This document shows positions 17,674 to 29,868 of a DNA stretch of 64,000 nt, piece by piece. Numbering within the stretch: the first letter of the stretch is position 1; each line of letters begins with the position of its first letter. Source of the stretch: Kineothrix sp. MB12-C1 (GTDB taxonomy: Bacteria > Bacillota > Clostridia > Lachnospirales > Lachnospiraceae); the NCBI RefSeq assembly GCF_030863805.1, contig NZ_CP132957.1, positions 372,001-436,000 on the forward strand, given 5' to 3'. A program made the position numbers and the translations under genes. Under the pieces are notes generated by a model. The model was given only the letters and a program-made list of their open reading frames with translations, was not told the origin of the DNA and ran no database searches.

Positions 17674-18750
17674 TTATTCTACCAACTGAAGGATTTTATC
17701 ATCTCCGGGGCTCGGAATCCCCCTGCCGTCCAAGTTGCTGGTAGTAAGATATATGGAATCATCCCTCGCATGATAGGCTTCCCTTAATCGTCCGTAACGG
17801 CCCTGCAATAACCGTTCCATATTAACCACTTGTGTCCCTAATTCGTCAAAGGTAATTGCCAAGAGTGCACTCCCCCTGAGTGTCGATACAAGCAACTGAC
17901 CCGTTCTGGGGCCTGAGGCTACAAAAGCTATTCCCGCAGGGGCCCAGGTATTATTTCCACTTTGTATGACCGGCTTAATAAAATCATATCCCTGCATTTC
18001 CTCATCACCTATAACTAAGGGCCAGCCATAATTACCACCCGGTTGTACGATATTAATTTCATCATGGGCTGTTTCCCCATGATCCGAGGCATATAATATC
18101 CCCCTATCATTCCAAGCCAAACCCTGAGGATTCCTGAATCCTAAAGCATAAACCGGCGAACCATTGAAAGGGTTATCAGGAGGAATACTTCCATCTGTTC
18201 CAATTCTTAGAATCTTACCTGCCAGACTGTTTATATCCTGTGCAAGATAACGTTCTTCAGCATCCCCGGTAGTTATATACAGGTAACCATCGGGTCCGAT
18301 TTTTATCCTTCCCCCGTTATGGAACTGACCTGCCGGAATTCGATCCAAAATAATTTCCTCTCCGGATGCTGTATTGTCCTGGATATGCATACGTACCACA
18401 CGGCTATAAAGTCCTCCGTTCTCCTGATAGGTATACATAAGATAAATATATCCGTTTGAAAGAAAATCTTTATCCAAAGCAAGCCCCATAAGTCCGCCTT
18501 CTCCCATACTGACAAAAGGAGGTTCGAATGTATACACCGGCTCCGGATTTAATGTCCCGTTTTCTATGACACGCAGGTTTCCGTTGCGCTCCGTAAAAAA
18601 CAGCCTGCCGTCTTCACTGATATCTACTGCCCAAGGTATATGGAGGTTTTCTGCAATCGCCCGAAATTCAAATGAATTATTCCGGGAGTTAAGTACACCT
18701 AACCGGGTATAATCCTCCTCGTTTAATGTGATAAGACTTCCGCTAATCAT
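17674..18750 (-). CDS. PQQ-dependent sugar dehydrogenase-like beta-propeller protein
   Basis: A 358-residue protein of the soluble glucose/aldose dehydrogenase family (GSDH, YliI-like). Conserved pieces are NLHIPWAVDISEDGRLFFTER, EGGLMGLALD, HNGGRIKIGPDGYLYITTGD (a key active-site His), ALGFRNPQGLAW, and HGETAHDEIN. Relatives are usually exported and use PQQ as cofactor, but this protein has no signal peptide and no PQQ biosynthesis genes are visible. It may bind another ligand or take PQQ from outside (inference). The GNAT gene lies upstream on the same strand, 235 bases away. Confidence 0.85.
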   Translation of the reverse strand: MISGSLITLNEEDYTRLGVLNSRNNSFEFRAIAENLHIPWAVDISEDGRLFFTERNGNLRVIENGTLNPEPVYTFEPPFVSMGEGGLMGLALDKDFLSNGYIYLMYTYQENGGLYSRVVRMHIQDNTASGEEIILDRIPAGQFHNGGRIKIGPDGYLYITTGDAEERYLAQDINSLAGKILRIGTDGSIPPDNPFNGSPVYALGFRNPQGLAWNDRGILYASDHGETAHDEINIVQPGGNYGWPLVIGDEEMQGYDFIKPVIQSGNNTWAPAGIAFVASGPRTGQLLVSTLRGSALLAITFDELGTQVVNMERLLQGRYGRLREAYHARDDSIYLTTSNLDGRGIPSPGDDKILQLVE

Positions 18751-18985
18751 GGCTTCTTCCTTAAACTCTTTACCGGCATTGCCACCGTATCTTTCCTACC
18801 ACTATATGTAGGAAAGTATGATTATGTGTGCGGTATGTTCTATAGACGTTTTCTCGATTGCCTTGCCCAAGAAAGGTGGAAACGAACAACAGGTGCTCCT
18901 TTTTCGAGAAATTCACCTTGCAATTCCTGTTGGGCATCCGTAACAAAATATACTTAACACCCATACTTCATTTATAATATAAGTT

Positions 18986-19501
18986 CTATACACTTGCCAA
19001 ACTGGAATCGGCTATTTCAAGTTTGTATAAACCGGTTGCCATATCTAAAATAAATCCGTTTCTTTCAAGAAGCTTTATTGAATCCGTATTTTCAGGAACA
19101 GGATCAGCAACAATTTGTACAGGTTCCTCAAGTGAGATGATTAGCTGACACAGTTGTTGAACAATCATACTTCCCATACCTTTTTTAAGAAAAACTTCTT
19201 CTCCAATCAGATAATCAATGGCAAAAGTGCCTGGCGGCTCATTATCCCATTCAAAGCCCTCTGGTGTTTGGGAACAATTATAATATTGACAAAATCCAAC
19301 CGGCGTGTTCTCATATGTAACAATGTAATGACTTAACCAGCCGAAATCACCATTGTCATTTCGAATTTCCGTCAACCATTCTTGCGGCTCACCATACCAT
19401 TTTTTTATATATTTCTTATTCAGCCACACTTCTAATATAAAAAAATCATCTTTATTTACCGGACGAAGGCAAAACATATTCTCATCAATCCACTTCCTCA
19501 T
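18986..19501 (-). CDS. GNAT family N-acetyltransferase
   Basis: A 171-residue acetyltransferase resembling the AAC(6')/RimJ-like group (Acetyltransf_8). It begins LRPVNKDDFFILEVWLNKKYIKKWYGEP and has the acetyl-CoA loop area GEEVFLKKGMGSMIVQQL, then ADPVPENTDSIKLLERNGF, characteristic of the family. Substrate unknown; aminoglycoside modification is possible for the subfamily but is not shown. The ATG 19501 lacks a strong ribosome-binding site; AGGAGA is ~10 bases upstream. Confidence 0.85.
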   Translation of the reverse strand: MRKWIDENMFCLRPVNKDDFFILEVWLNKKYIKKWYGEPQEWLTEIRNDNGDFGWLSHYIVTYENTPVGFCQYYNCSQTPEGFEWDNEPPGTFAIDYLIGEEVFLKKGMGSMIVQQLCQLIISLEEPVQIVADPVPENTDSIKLLERNGFILDMATGLYKLEIADSSLASV

Positions 19502-19741
19502 ATATTTAGTTCTCCTATAAGTAACCAGTTCATATTACAAATACTTTTCTATAATTACTTTGTTCAATAATACACTTATTCCATTCACTTAATTTCTTTC
19601 TATTCTGATAGACATCTTGTCAAATATCCCCTGCATTTCCAAGGATAATATTTTTAAATTCGAAAGGGTTATTAATCCAAAACCGAACCTCTTTCTCTTA
19701 AAAAAGGGGTCATATCTAAGTTCACTATCATTCCTTCCTGC

Positions 19742-20545
19742 CTATAATTCATGATATATAGGTTTCATCTTCTCAAAAGTACAAAACGTTCTATATCCCA
19801 TGCTTTTCAATTCTTCTTTCACTTCATCTATATGGTCTGCCAAATGTTCTGTTTCGTGTGTATCCGAACCAAGTGTTATGATGGTTCCGCCAAGTTCAAA
19901 ATAACGTTTTAAAATTCTTCTGGAAGGCATTAAATCTTTTAAACCATACTTAAAACTTGACGTGTTAATTTCTATTCCTTTTTCATCTTCAATAGCAAGC
20001 CTTAGTATGGGATCAACGTATTCCATAATTTTCTCATCCGGAAAGTCACCCATTTTATCATATCGCTTAATCATATCCAGATGCCCCAGCACAGAATAGG
20101 ACTTAAAGTTTTTCATTACGTCATAAATTGCCTTGTAATAATCCTCCTGATATTCTTGCTGTTTTTTTCCTCCTTGATAAGCATAATTCCAAAATTCCTT
20201 ATTATCAATCTGATGATTACTCAATATAATAAAATCAAATGGATATTTTTCGCAGTCTCGCTGGAACTGATTGATTGTTTGAATCTGCACACCAAATTCA
20301 ATCCCACACTTTATAGAAATCTGTCCTGCATATTTCTCACTTAGTTTTCTCACTTCTTCAAAGTATGCTTCATAATCGCAGTTTAAATCTGTTTTTACAC
20401 CATAATCCACATGCTCTGTAAATGCAATTTCATCCAACTTAAGCTGTAACGCCCTATGAACCATATCTTCCATAGGGCATTCTGAATCATCACTATAATA
20501 GGTGTGTACATGGTAGTCTGCTCTATATTTTTTTAACATTTCCAT
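19742..20545 (-). CDS. PHP-domain histidinol-phosphatase
   Basis: A 267-residue PHP hydrolase of the HisK/HisJ type. The metal-binding motifs are present: DYHVHTYYSDDSE at the start, FTEHVDYG, ILSNHQ, LGHLDMIKRY and the late GSDTHETEHLADH. The family dephosphorylates histidinol phosphate in histidine synthesis. There are no histidine genes beside it, so another phosphate ester substrate remains possible. The start ATG 20545 (or the second Met at 20539) follows AAGGAGG. Confidence 0.87.
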   Translation of the reverse strand: MEMLKKYRADYHVHTYYSDDSECPMEDMVHRALQLKLDEIAFTEHVDYGVKTDLNCDYEAYFEEVRKLSEKYAGQISIKCGIEFGVQIQTINQFQRDCEKYPFDFIILSNHQIDNKEFWNYAYQGGKKQQEYQEDYYKAIYDVMKNFKSYSVLGHLDMIKRYDKMGDFPDEKIMEYVDPILRLAIEDEKGIEINTSSFKYGLKDLMPSRRILKRYFELGGTIITLGSDTHETEHLADHIDEVKEELKSMGYRTFCTFEKMKPIYHEL

Positions 20546-20932
20546 AATTTCGCCTCCTTTTCTACCGCAGTCTTCTTTCTTCTAAATCTTCAATTGTAAT
20601 CTCTCTGTCTTTAAAATGACATTTCTCATCGTTTTACCTAAAATAAATATCTGCAATCTTTGCTCGGCGCAGTATAATATTGCTAAAATATTCATCTTTT
20701 CTTATGATAAAGGTCTGCCTGATGACAGTATAGTTTTTCTATCCCATTGCCTTCTGAAAATTCCACTAATTCAGAAGACAGATTTTGCAGATATCCCACA
20801 CCTCACATACTCTCATGGGCAGGAAAATATAATTTTTTTATATATAATTAGTTCTTCTATGTCCATCTAATACTCTTCTACATACACACGCTGATCGTAT
20901 GGTAACCAGTGGGGAAATAATGGACTTATGTT
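20546..20932. other. Gap with one copy of a dispersed repeat
   Basis: No gene seen in 387 bases. At 20658-20682 it carries a 25-base sequence starting CTTTGCTCGGCGCAG that recurs exactly at 50209-50233, followed by an imperfect AT-rich dyad. Confidence 0.6.
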
Positions 20933-21688
20933 TTATTCAAGGTATAAACTGCGTAAAAGTTCAGCGTCCTTCTCCGTTATACTAAGCCCTTCCCTTATGT
21001 ATCCTTCAAAATCACCATAGATCTCTTTCGCCGTATAATACATCGTTTCCAGATAGCTTTCATGAACGGAAAGCAGACGTCTCATACCTTCCAGTTGCTC
21101 ACTGTTGAATCCTTTTTCTATCTCGATTGCTTCCAATATCAAATTATTCGCAGCCTCTCTGGACTTGTTAGTTTGCAGATAATCTTCAAAAATATCATCT
21201 TTGTCAGCGCCAAGAATAGTCAAGACAATCGCTGCACCAATCCCTGTCCGGTCCTTTCCGGCAAAGCAGTGAAAAATTGTCGACCCTTGCGTAATCTCAT
21301 TTAACTTAATAATAAAATCATGGTATCCCTGACGAGAACCTGAATCCAACGTAATTCCCTTATAAATGTCCTGCATTCCACGGTCAGCGAGGGTAATATT
21401 TAAATCTGCACTGATATTATCCAAGCTTGTCTTATTTTCCTTGATTGATTTCATAATGTCGATATGACAATACTCCACACCAGAAATGGTAACATCCGGT
21501 CTTAACCCGACTTCTTTTTTATCCCTGAAATCTACTATCATCTTCAATTGATGGTCTCGGATCAGACTGTTGATATCTTCCTTGCCAACCTCCACCAATT
21601 CGCCGGAACGAAACAATCTGTTCCTCCTTATGGTACCATATGCTGTTTTCAGCCCTCCCAGTTCTCTGAAGTTCACTAAACCTGACAT
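20933..21688 (-). CDS. Tyrosine-protein phosphatase, Y_phosphatase3 family
   Basis: A 251-residue dual-specificity-like phosphatase of the IphP/LipA type. It begins VNFRELGG, has FRSGEL, the general acid region DFRDKKEVGLRPD, and the catalytic loop HCFAGKDRTG with Cys nucleophile and Arg. Members remove phosphate from tyrosine or phosphoinositides; the target is unknown here. The start is ATG 21688, with AAAGGAGGA seven bases upstream. Confidence 0.9.
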   Translation of the reverse strand: MSGLVNFRELGGLKTAYGTIRRNRLFRSGELVEVGKEDINSLIRDHQLKMIVDFRDKKEVGLRPDVTISGVEYCHIDIMKSIKENKTSLDNISADLNITLADRGMQDIYKGITLDSGSRQGYHDFIIKLNEITQGSTIFHCFAGKDRTGIGAAIVLTILGADKDDIFEDYLQTNKSREAANNLILEAIEIEKGFNSEQLEGMRRLLSVHESYLETMYYTAKEIYGDFEGYIREGLSITEKDAELLRSLYLE

Positions 21689-21840
21689 CTGTACTCCTCC
21701 TTTGTTCCTCACTTATAAATAAATTTATTCTTTATATACATCTCAGCCTTTGATCTTTTCCGCACCTTCTGGTCCCTTTTATCCACTTTTCGTTGTAACA
21801 GGACTATGGATTCTACATTCCTATAGACGGACGTTTTATA

Positions 21841-22221
21841 CTACATGACAGAAGTAAACTGATGGATTTTTAGGCGTGGTAAAATTTTACCCCTGACACC
21901 TCTCTTCTTCATGTGTTCAATTGTAGAATCGAGGTTTGGGGTCTGAAAAACAAAAGATTGATGCCCAGTTGGTTCTACATTACACTTTTTGCAATCCCAT
22001 ATACAAATCATAGGTCCATTTTTTAAAAATCCAAGATAAACACCATTTGTATTATCACCATCTGTTTTGGTAATCGGTATTTCTAATATTTGTGTATAAA
22101 ATTCAATAAGCTCTTCTGCTTTTTCGGAGAAAATATTGGTACAGTAATATCCTGTTATCATTATCTCACTTCCCTCAAATTCCGATTTGTATTCCGATAT
22201 AACTGGAAATTTATGTTTCAT
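21841..22221 (-). CDS. VOC (glyoxalase/bleomycin resistance) family protein
   Basis: A one-domain vicinal-oxygen-chelate protein. The fold pattern is visible from ITGYYCTNIFSEKAEELIEFYTQIL through YLGFLKNGPMICIWD to FVFQTPNLDSTIEHMKKRG. The final segment (KILPRLKIHQFTSVM) departs from the family, which usually ends with DPDGN and a metal Glu, so the C-terminus may be altered by a frameshift. The start may be ATG 22221, overlapping the previous gene, or ATG 22161 after GAGG. It forms a pair with the VOC gene just upstream. Confidence 0.65.
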   Translation of the reverse strand: MKHKFPVISEYKSEFEGSEIMITGYYCTNIFSEKAEELIEFYTQILEIPITKTDGDNTNGVYLGFLKNGPMICIWDCKKCNVEPTGHQSFVFQTPNLDSTIEHMKKRGVRGKILPRLKIHQFTSVM

Positions 22222-22630
22222 TGGTACTACCGATTTCAAGTAGATTTCCCTCAGGGTCGGCGACATAAAAGTTGCGAATACCAAAAGGATAGGTGATGGG
22301 TTCGCCTGTAGGAAATTGTAGACCCAGCTTTGATAGCCGCTCATATTCCATATCCACATCAGCAAAACTGGGTAACCAAAGGGCAATTTCAAACGTCTGA
22401 TTGATTCCTTTTGGTGGAATATAACTTTCCCCAATTGCCTTCACGAACTCTTTCCTACTATACATAAATAGGGATAACACACCGCTTGCAGTCTCAAACT
22501 CTGCGAAATCCCCACCAGTCCACTCCGTATAAAAGCCTAAGGTATCTCTGTAGAACCGAACCATACTGTCTATATCGTCAACTAATAGACCCGTACCTAT
22601 CCTTACATCTTTTCCGTTCAAAATCATCAT
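22211..22630 (-). CDS. VOC (glyoxalase/bleomycin resistance) family protein
   Basis: A 139-residue VOC-fold protein. It shows GLLVDDIDSMVRFYRDTLGF at the start and FYVADPEGNLLEIG at the end, where the Glu is the usual metal ligand. The middle (ALWLPSFADVDMEYERLSKLG) is standard. Substrate unknown. An AAAGGAG motif lies directly before ATGATG at 22630, so translation may start a few codons further in. Confidence 0.85.
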   Translation of the reverse strand: MMILNGKDVRIGTGLLVDDIDSMVRFYRDTLGFYTEWTGGDFAEFETASGVLSLFMYSRKEFVKAIGESYIPPKGINQTFEIALWLPSFADVDMEYERLSKLGLQFPTGEPITYPFGIRNFYVADPEGNLLEIGSTNET

Positions 22631-22680
22631 CTCCTTTATATAAGAAAGTTAATTTGCAAATTCTTTAGGTTAGAATCGAT

Positions 22681-22740
22681 GATGGTGTAAACGAGAAAGC
22701 AGTTTTTGTTTGCCAGCAACTGCCCTTTCGTTTACATCAT
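22681..22740. repeat. Long imperfect hairpin upstream of the VOC gene pair
   Basis: Arms at 22681-22703 and 22719-22740 share GTAAACGA and GCAGT segments in inverted order with few mismatches. The role is unknown; it lies in a 386-base gap (22631-23016) that otherwise shows no gene. Confidence 0.5.
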
Positions 22741-23071
22741 TTTCTATTTGACCTAATTGAACAAAGTGAGCGTCCGAATAGCCATAACCTATGGTCTTTC
22801 AATTCTTTGCTCCTACCCATGATTATACTGGATTTTTCAACAAGTGCAAGATATTATCTGACATAACTGCTATAAATGGCATGACAATAAAACCTCAGAA
22901 ACTGGGGCTTGTAAAAAGTATGGATAGCACATGCTAGCTGCGAAGTGGACCTTTTCGCTGTGGGGCACCAAGATGACCACCGCATGTTTTACAGATGTAC
23001 CCCTCGAGACTGGACATGGTATAATAAACTAGACACTTAGATAAGAGAATTCTGTGAAAGGTGGATGGTTT

Positions 23072-23360
23072 ATGGCAAGAAGAAAGTTTGATAGAAATTT
23101 CAAATTAGCAGCGGTAAAGCTTGTTGTTCATGATGAGATGCCCGTTTCTGAAGTAGCTATGCAACTGGACATTCATTATAATAGTTTATATCGTTGGATT
23201 CGTGAATACGAAGAGTATGGAGAAAGTGCGTTCCCATGGGTGCGCACTTTTTAATTATCAGTATGAAATTAATAAATTAAAGAGTGAAAATAAGCATTTA
23301 CAGGAGGAACTTGAATGGTTAAAAAAGTTCCGGGCCTTCTTGAAGAAAAAGAATGTGTGA
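23072..23360 (+). pseudogene. IS3-family orfA, frameshifted
   Basis: The start encodes a transposase helix-turn-helix (RRKFDRNFKLAAVKLVVHDE, then MPVSEVAMQLDIHYNSLYRWI). After codon ~58 near 23235 the frame is lost; the rest (NYQYEINKLKSENKHL, the leucine zipper) continues in another frame to a TGA at 23358. A small indel is the cause. Confidence 0.8.
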
Positions 23361-24117
23361 GATTCCAGTTTTTAAAGGATCATCAGGAACAATACAACAT
23401 CAAGAGGGCCTGTAAAACACTCCATATATCCCGTTCTGGATTTTATGAATATTTAAAGCGTAAAGAATCTGATCGTGCCATTGAAAACAAAATACTTAGT
23501 CAGGAAATTAAACACGTATTTGAAGAACATAAAGAAAGATACGGCTGTTTACGAATTTCAAAGGCTTTGGAAAATGAGGGTTTAAAGATTAATCATAAAC
23601 GAGTCCAGAAACTTATGCGTTCCATAGGCTTATATGCCAAGGGAACCCGGTATCGATATAAGCATTTGTTCCAACGAAAAAAGGTGTTTTATATCTGGCA
23701 GTCTTTTTAGATATATTTTCTCGAAAGATTACAGGCTGGTCCATGGGAAGAAACATGAAAGATACTCTCGTAATGGAGGCTTTCATGCAGGGATATGGCC
23801 GGGAACTTCCGGAAGATGAATTAATTGTTCATACTGATCAAGGCTCACAATATACAAGCGGTAATTTCAGAAGGCTATTGAAACAACATAAAGCCATCCA
23901 TAGTAATAGCCGAAAAGGGAATCCTTATGATAATGCAATGATGGAGTCTTTCTATCGTACCTTAAAAAGAGAGCTTATTCTGGATGCCAGATTTGAAACA
24001 CCAGAACAAGCTCAAATGGAAATTTTTAAATATATTGAACTATACTATAATACGAAGCGCATGCATTCTGCACTGGGCTATATTTCTCCCGTGCAATTTG
24101 AGCAAGAAAACTCATAA
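23315..24117 (+). pseudogene. IS3-family orfB transposase with internal deletion
   Basis: The N-terminal part (YNIKRACKTLHISRSGFYEYLKR; ERYGCLRISKAL) is in one frame to about 23665. It is followed after a deletion by VPTKKGVLYLAVFLDIFSRKITGW in another frame, then the catalytic core end: HTDQGSQYTS (second D of DDE) and NAMMESFYRTLKREL (E). The region with the first catalytic Asp, normally before PTKKG, is missing, so the enzyme is dead. Confidence 0.85.
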
Positions 24118-24274
24118 AATCAACTTAACTTTGTGTCTAGAAAATGTTGACAAGTACAAGACTTTAATTATTTCATCTGTCTACTATATGGGGAGCATAT
24201 CATTTACTGGGCTTTCTTCTCTAGCAACAACACCGTCTCCACATGCCCCGAACAGGAAGCAATTTTCAAAGCGG

Positions 24275-26621
<2,347 letters not shown>

Positions 26622-26665
26622 ACTTAAAAATCCTTGATTTCTCGCCATTCACCTATCTTACAGTA
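26622..26665 (-). promoter_or_regulatory. CRISPR leader, very short
   Basis: Only 44 AT-rich bases separate the leader-proximal repeat from the cas2-dnaQ stop codon. The promoter or integration signals of the leader must be in this stretch or inside the 3' end of the cas2-dnaQ gene (inference). Confidence 0.6.
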
Positions 26666-27547
26666 TCAAAAAATATTTAGTTTTACTGCTAATTCATATT
26701 CTGCCTTGACATCCACATAAGCTCGATGCAAACCTTCTGTACTTATATCGTATTTCTTTAAAACAGTACTTAGCTTATAATCCCGTAGCAGTTTCTGTTT
26801 CCTTTTCGCCTCTTGTAAAAGACATATCGTTTTATTCGTCAATACCGCATTACCACTCTTTTTTAATTCGGCATTAAGAAAACTGATATCAAATTTCACA
26901 TTATATCCTACTAGAATTGACCCTCCCACAAAGTCCAAGAATTCATCAAGCACGACAGCTATATTCTTACCGTCATTAGCAAGCATTTCATCCGTAATTC
27001 CCGTTAATTCAGATATTTCTCTTTGAAGTCCTTTCTCAACTTTTACCAACTCCTGAAAAACAATCATCTCATTGCCTTCCATTTTTACTGCAGCTATCTC
27101 AATAATCTGATCCTTTTCTGCATTAATACCGGTTGTTTCTACATCAATAACTACATAATTCTCACTCTTATTTTCGCTTATAACTTTTCTGCGTTGTCTG
27201 GCCCTTTTTATTTTTTCAAATTTAGCCGCATTGCTGAATCCCAACTGCTGCAGTGGCGTAGCGCTTAACTCTTTTGGCAAAAAAACCAGAGGTATACCAT
27301 CGTAATAAATCACTTCTCTCTTTGTATTATGAACCATGAAATCATAACCTATTTCATTACGTTTAGCATAAGACATTGTTGCCTGTCCCTGTTTGATGTT
27401 ATCAATAATTCGTTTCCACAACTCTTCTCTGATTCGTGTATTTATGTTCCCTACATAAACACCTGTAGATATCTCTTGCATCCATTTCGTCAAATCTCCT
27501 CTTAACGAACTGGGTACATTTGTCAATGTAACAACCGTCATAGGCAT
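26666..27547 (-). CDS. cas2: Cas2e fused to a DnaQ-type 3'-5' exonuclease
   Basis: Residues 1-95 are a type I-E Cas2 (TVVTLTNVPSSLRGDLTKWM; GVYVGNINTRIREELW), the dimer at the centre of the Cas1-Cas2 integrase. Residues ~128-293 are a DEDDh exonuclease with all five catalytic residues: Asp135 and Glu137 (VIDVETTG), Asp220 (NVKFD), His274 and Asp279 (HRAYVD). Natural Cas2-DnaQ fusions are known in type I-E systems, where the exonuclease trims prespacers before integration. It is the last gene of the cas operon, next to the array. Confidence 0.96.
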   Translation of the reverse strand: MPMTVVTLTNVPSSLRGDLTKWMQEISTGVYVGNINTRIREELWKRIIDNIKQGQATMSYAKRNEIGYDFMVHNTKREVIYYDGIPLVFLPKELSATPLQQLGFSNAAKFEKIKRARQRRKVISENKSENYVVIDVETTGINAEKDQIIEIAAVKMEGNEMIVFQELVKVEKGLQREISELTGITDEMLANDGKNIAVVLDEFLDFVGGSILVGYNVKFDISFLNAELKKSGNAVLTNKTICLLQEAKRKQKLLRDYKLSTVLKKYDISTEGLHRAYVDVKAEYELAVKLNIF

Positions 27548-27562
27548 ATCCCCAGCCCCCTT

Positions 27563-28498
<936 letters not shown>

Positions 28499-28507
28499 CT
28501 ATCTTCC

Positions 28508-29140
28508 TCACTGTATTACGGTCATCATTCCAAAACCATATGCTTTCTCTTTTCCCACACCCTCAGTTAAGGTTTTTCTAAAAATCTCAGCATTTTCAAT
28601 AATCAGACTTCCTTCATAAATTGCCCTGGCTAACTTAATACTTTTTCCGCCTTTTTTCCTCAATATCGGAAAGTCTCTTTGTACAATCTGATAGTCATAA
28701 TCCACCAAAGAAAAACCCAGTCTCTCTGCTCGTTTTTCCAGATATTCCAATTGCTTCTCAACTGTAGTGTGTGGACAAACCTTTCCTCTTTGAGCCTCTT
28801 GCTTAGCCGCTCTTGCAGGATTGGCCGTTAATCGAAATGACATTTTCTGACCATGTATCAGGCTTTGTAAAAATGCATCATAGGTTTTACATTGTCCGGT
28901 GCCAGGAACTCCATATGCTTCCAATTGTGTCATATCCGGCTCACCTTGGCTGACAATCAACAGATAGCTTCGTCCCTTCAGTTGATCTACTCGCCACAAT
29001 TTACGGCTTCTTTCCCCAGCAGCAAATTCTTCGGGAAAGCTTTTCTCAACCCAATTGTGATATGCGCCTAAATGGGTAAGTTCCGAAATCTTTCTTCGGT
29101 TTCCTGTATCAATTTCCACTCGCGAAATATAATACATCAT
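28508..29140 (-). CDS. cas6e: crRNA-processing endonuclease Cas6e (Cse3/CasE)
   Basis: A 210-residue Cas6e that cuts the precursor crRNA at the base of each repeat hairpin and stays bound to its 3' hairpin. It begins MYYISRVEID and has the catalytic His region in THLGAYHNWVEKSFP. It ends with the glycine-rich loop GVGKEKAYGFGMM characteristic of RAMP proteins. Its start overlaps the cas5e stop by four bases. Confidence 0.95.
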   Translation of the reverse strand: MMYYISRVEIDTGNRRKISELTHLGAYHNWVEKSFPEEFAAGERSRKLWRVDQLKGRSYLLIVSQGEPDMTQLEAYGVPGTGQCKTYDAFLQSLIHGQKMSFRLTANPARAAKQEAQRGKVCPHTTVEKQLEYLEKRAERLGFSLVDYDYQIVQRDFPILRKKGGKSIKLARAIYEGSLIIENAEIFRKTLTEGVGKEKAYGFGMMTVIQ

Positions 29141-29856
29141 ACGCCTCCTATTCCTTGAAAAGCATCATGTTCTGTGTCTTTGCCCATTTCTGCGGTTTGA
29201 ATTTCGACTTGCATGGATTTTACCGGCCTAAAACCATGGTTCCGATTCATCAAATCAAATGACTCTGCTCTATCCCGTTGAAACATAGGCGGTAAAGAAT
29301 CATCTAATAAACCGGCATCTACATAAGCATCTAACATAATCCTATTCAATTTACTTTCTCGTGAAAGCTTTTTCTGATACCACCCACTCGCCTGCCAATG
29401 ATACGATTTAATGGTAGATAATAAATCGTTTTCTACAACTCCCTGAAAAAATTCACTGTCCACCGGAACACTGCGCCGTCCCATATAAAGCGGAAAAACA
29501 GGCGAAACAAGTGCTTTTGCCACAGTATCGATCCAACTTGAATCTTCATGAGAAAGCATTGTCAGAAAGACAGCATCTTGCAGGTAATATCGATTTGTCA
29601 CATAAGTCTGATTTGCAGACCTTGCAATATGATAATCCTTTAACAAGGTGCCCCTTTGTTCAATGCGGACTCCGAAAGACAATTCATTGAGCTCTTGGAT
29701 TTTTTCAGTTTCATCCCGACGATACCCCAAGGCTCCGCCAATTAACCCGATGACTGCACTTTTTGTAGGATATCTTGCCGTATCCCTGGTTTCAAAATTA
29801 GAACCAGTTCCCCAAGATTGCAGCGGACCCGAAAATTTTAATATAATTGTTTTCAT
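29137..29856 (-). CDS. cas5e: Cascade subunit Cas5e (CasD)
   Basis: A 239-residue Cas5e that caps the 5' handle of the crRNA. It begins MKTIILKFSGPLQSWGTGSNFETRDT and has PTKSAVIGLIGGALG, both hallmark segments of the family. The ATG at 29856 is preferred because GAGG lies six bases upstream; a GTG at 29868 lies in the ribosome-binding region. Confidence 0.95.
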   Translation of the reverse strand: MKTIILKFSGPLQSWGTGSNFETRDTARYPTKSAVIGLIGGALGYRRDETEKIQELNELSFGVRIEQRGTLLKDYHIARSANQTYVTNRYYLQDAVFLTMLSHEDSSWIDTVAKALVSPVFPLYMGRRSVPVDSEFFQGVVENDLLSTIKSYHWQASGWYQKKLSRESKLNRIMLDAYVDAGLLDDSLPPMFQRDRAESFDLMNRNHGFRPVKSMQVEIQTAEMGKDTEHDAFQGIGGV

Positions 29857-29868
29857 CATGAACCTCAC

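Larger units (their letters stand above)
23017..24152 (+). mobile_element. Degenerate IS3-family insertion sequence (IS150 group)
   Basis: The ends form imperfect inverted repeats: left TG..CTAGACAC..AG from 23017, right its inverse ending CA at 24152, both with CTAGACAC at the same distance from the tip. Inside are two overlapping frames, orfA and orfB, as in IS3 elements. Both are damaged, so the copy should not be able to move by itself. I did not find a convincing target-site duplication. It lies directly beside the trailer end of the CRISPR array. Confidence 0.85.

Noticed and set aside
18770-18964. 64-residue frame between the GNAT and PQQ-type genes
   Set aside because: No ribosome-binding site, a small hairpin (CTTTCCTAC/GTAGGAAAG) lies within, and the protein resembles nothing.
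23012-24157. Target-site duplication of the IS3-like element
   Set aside because: The bases next to the two ends do not match, so no duplication can be claimed.
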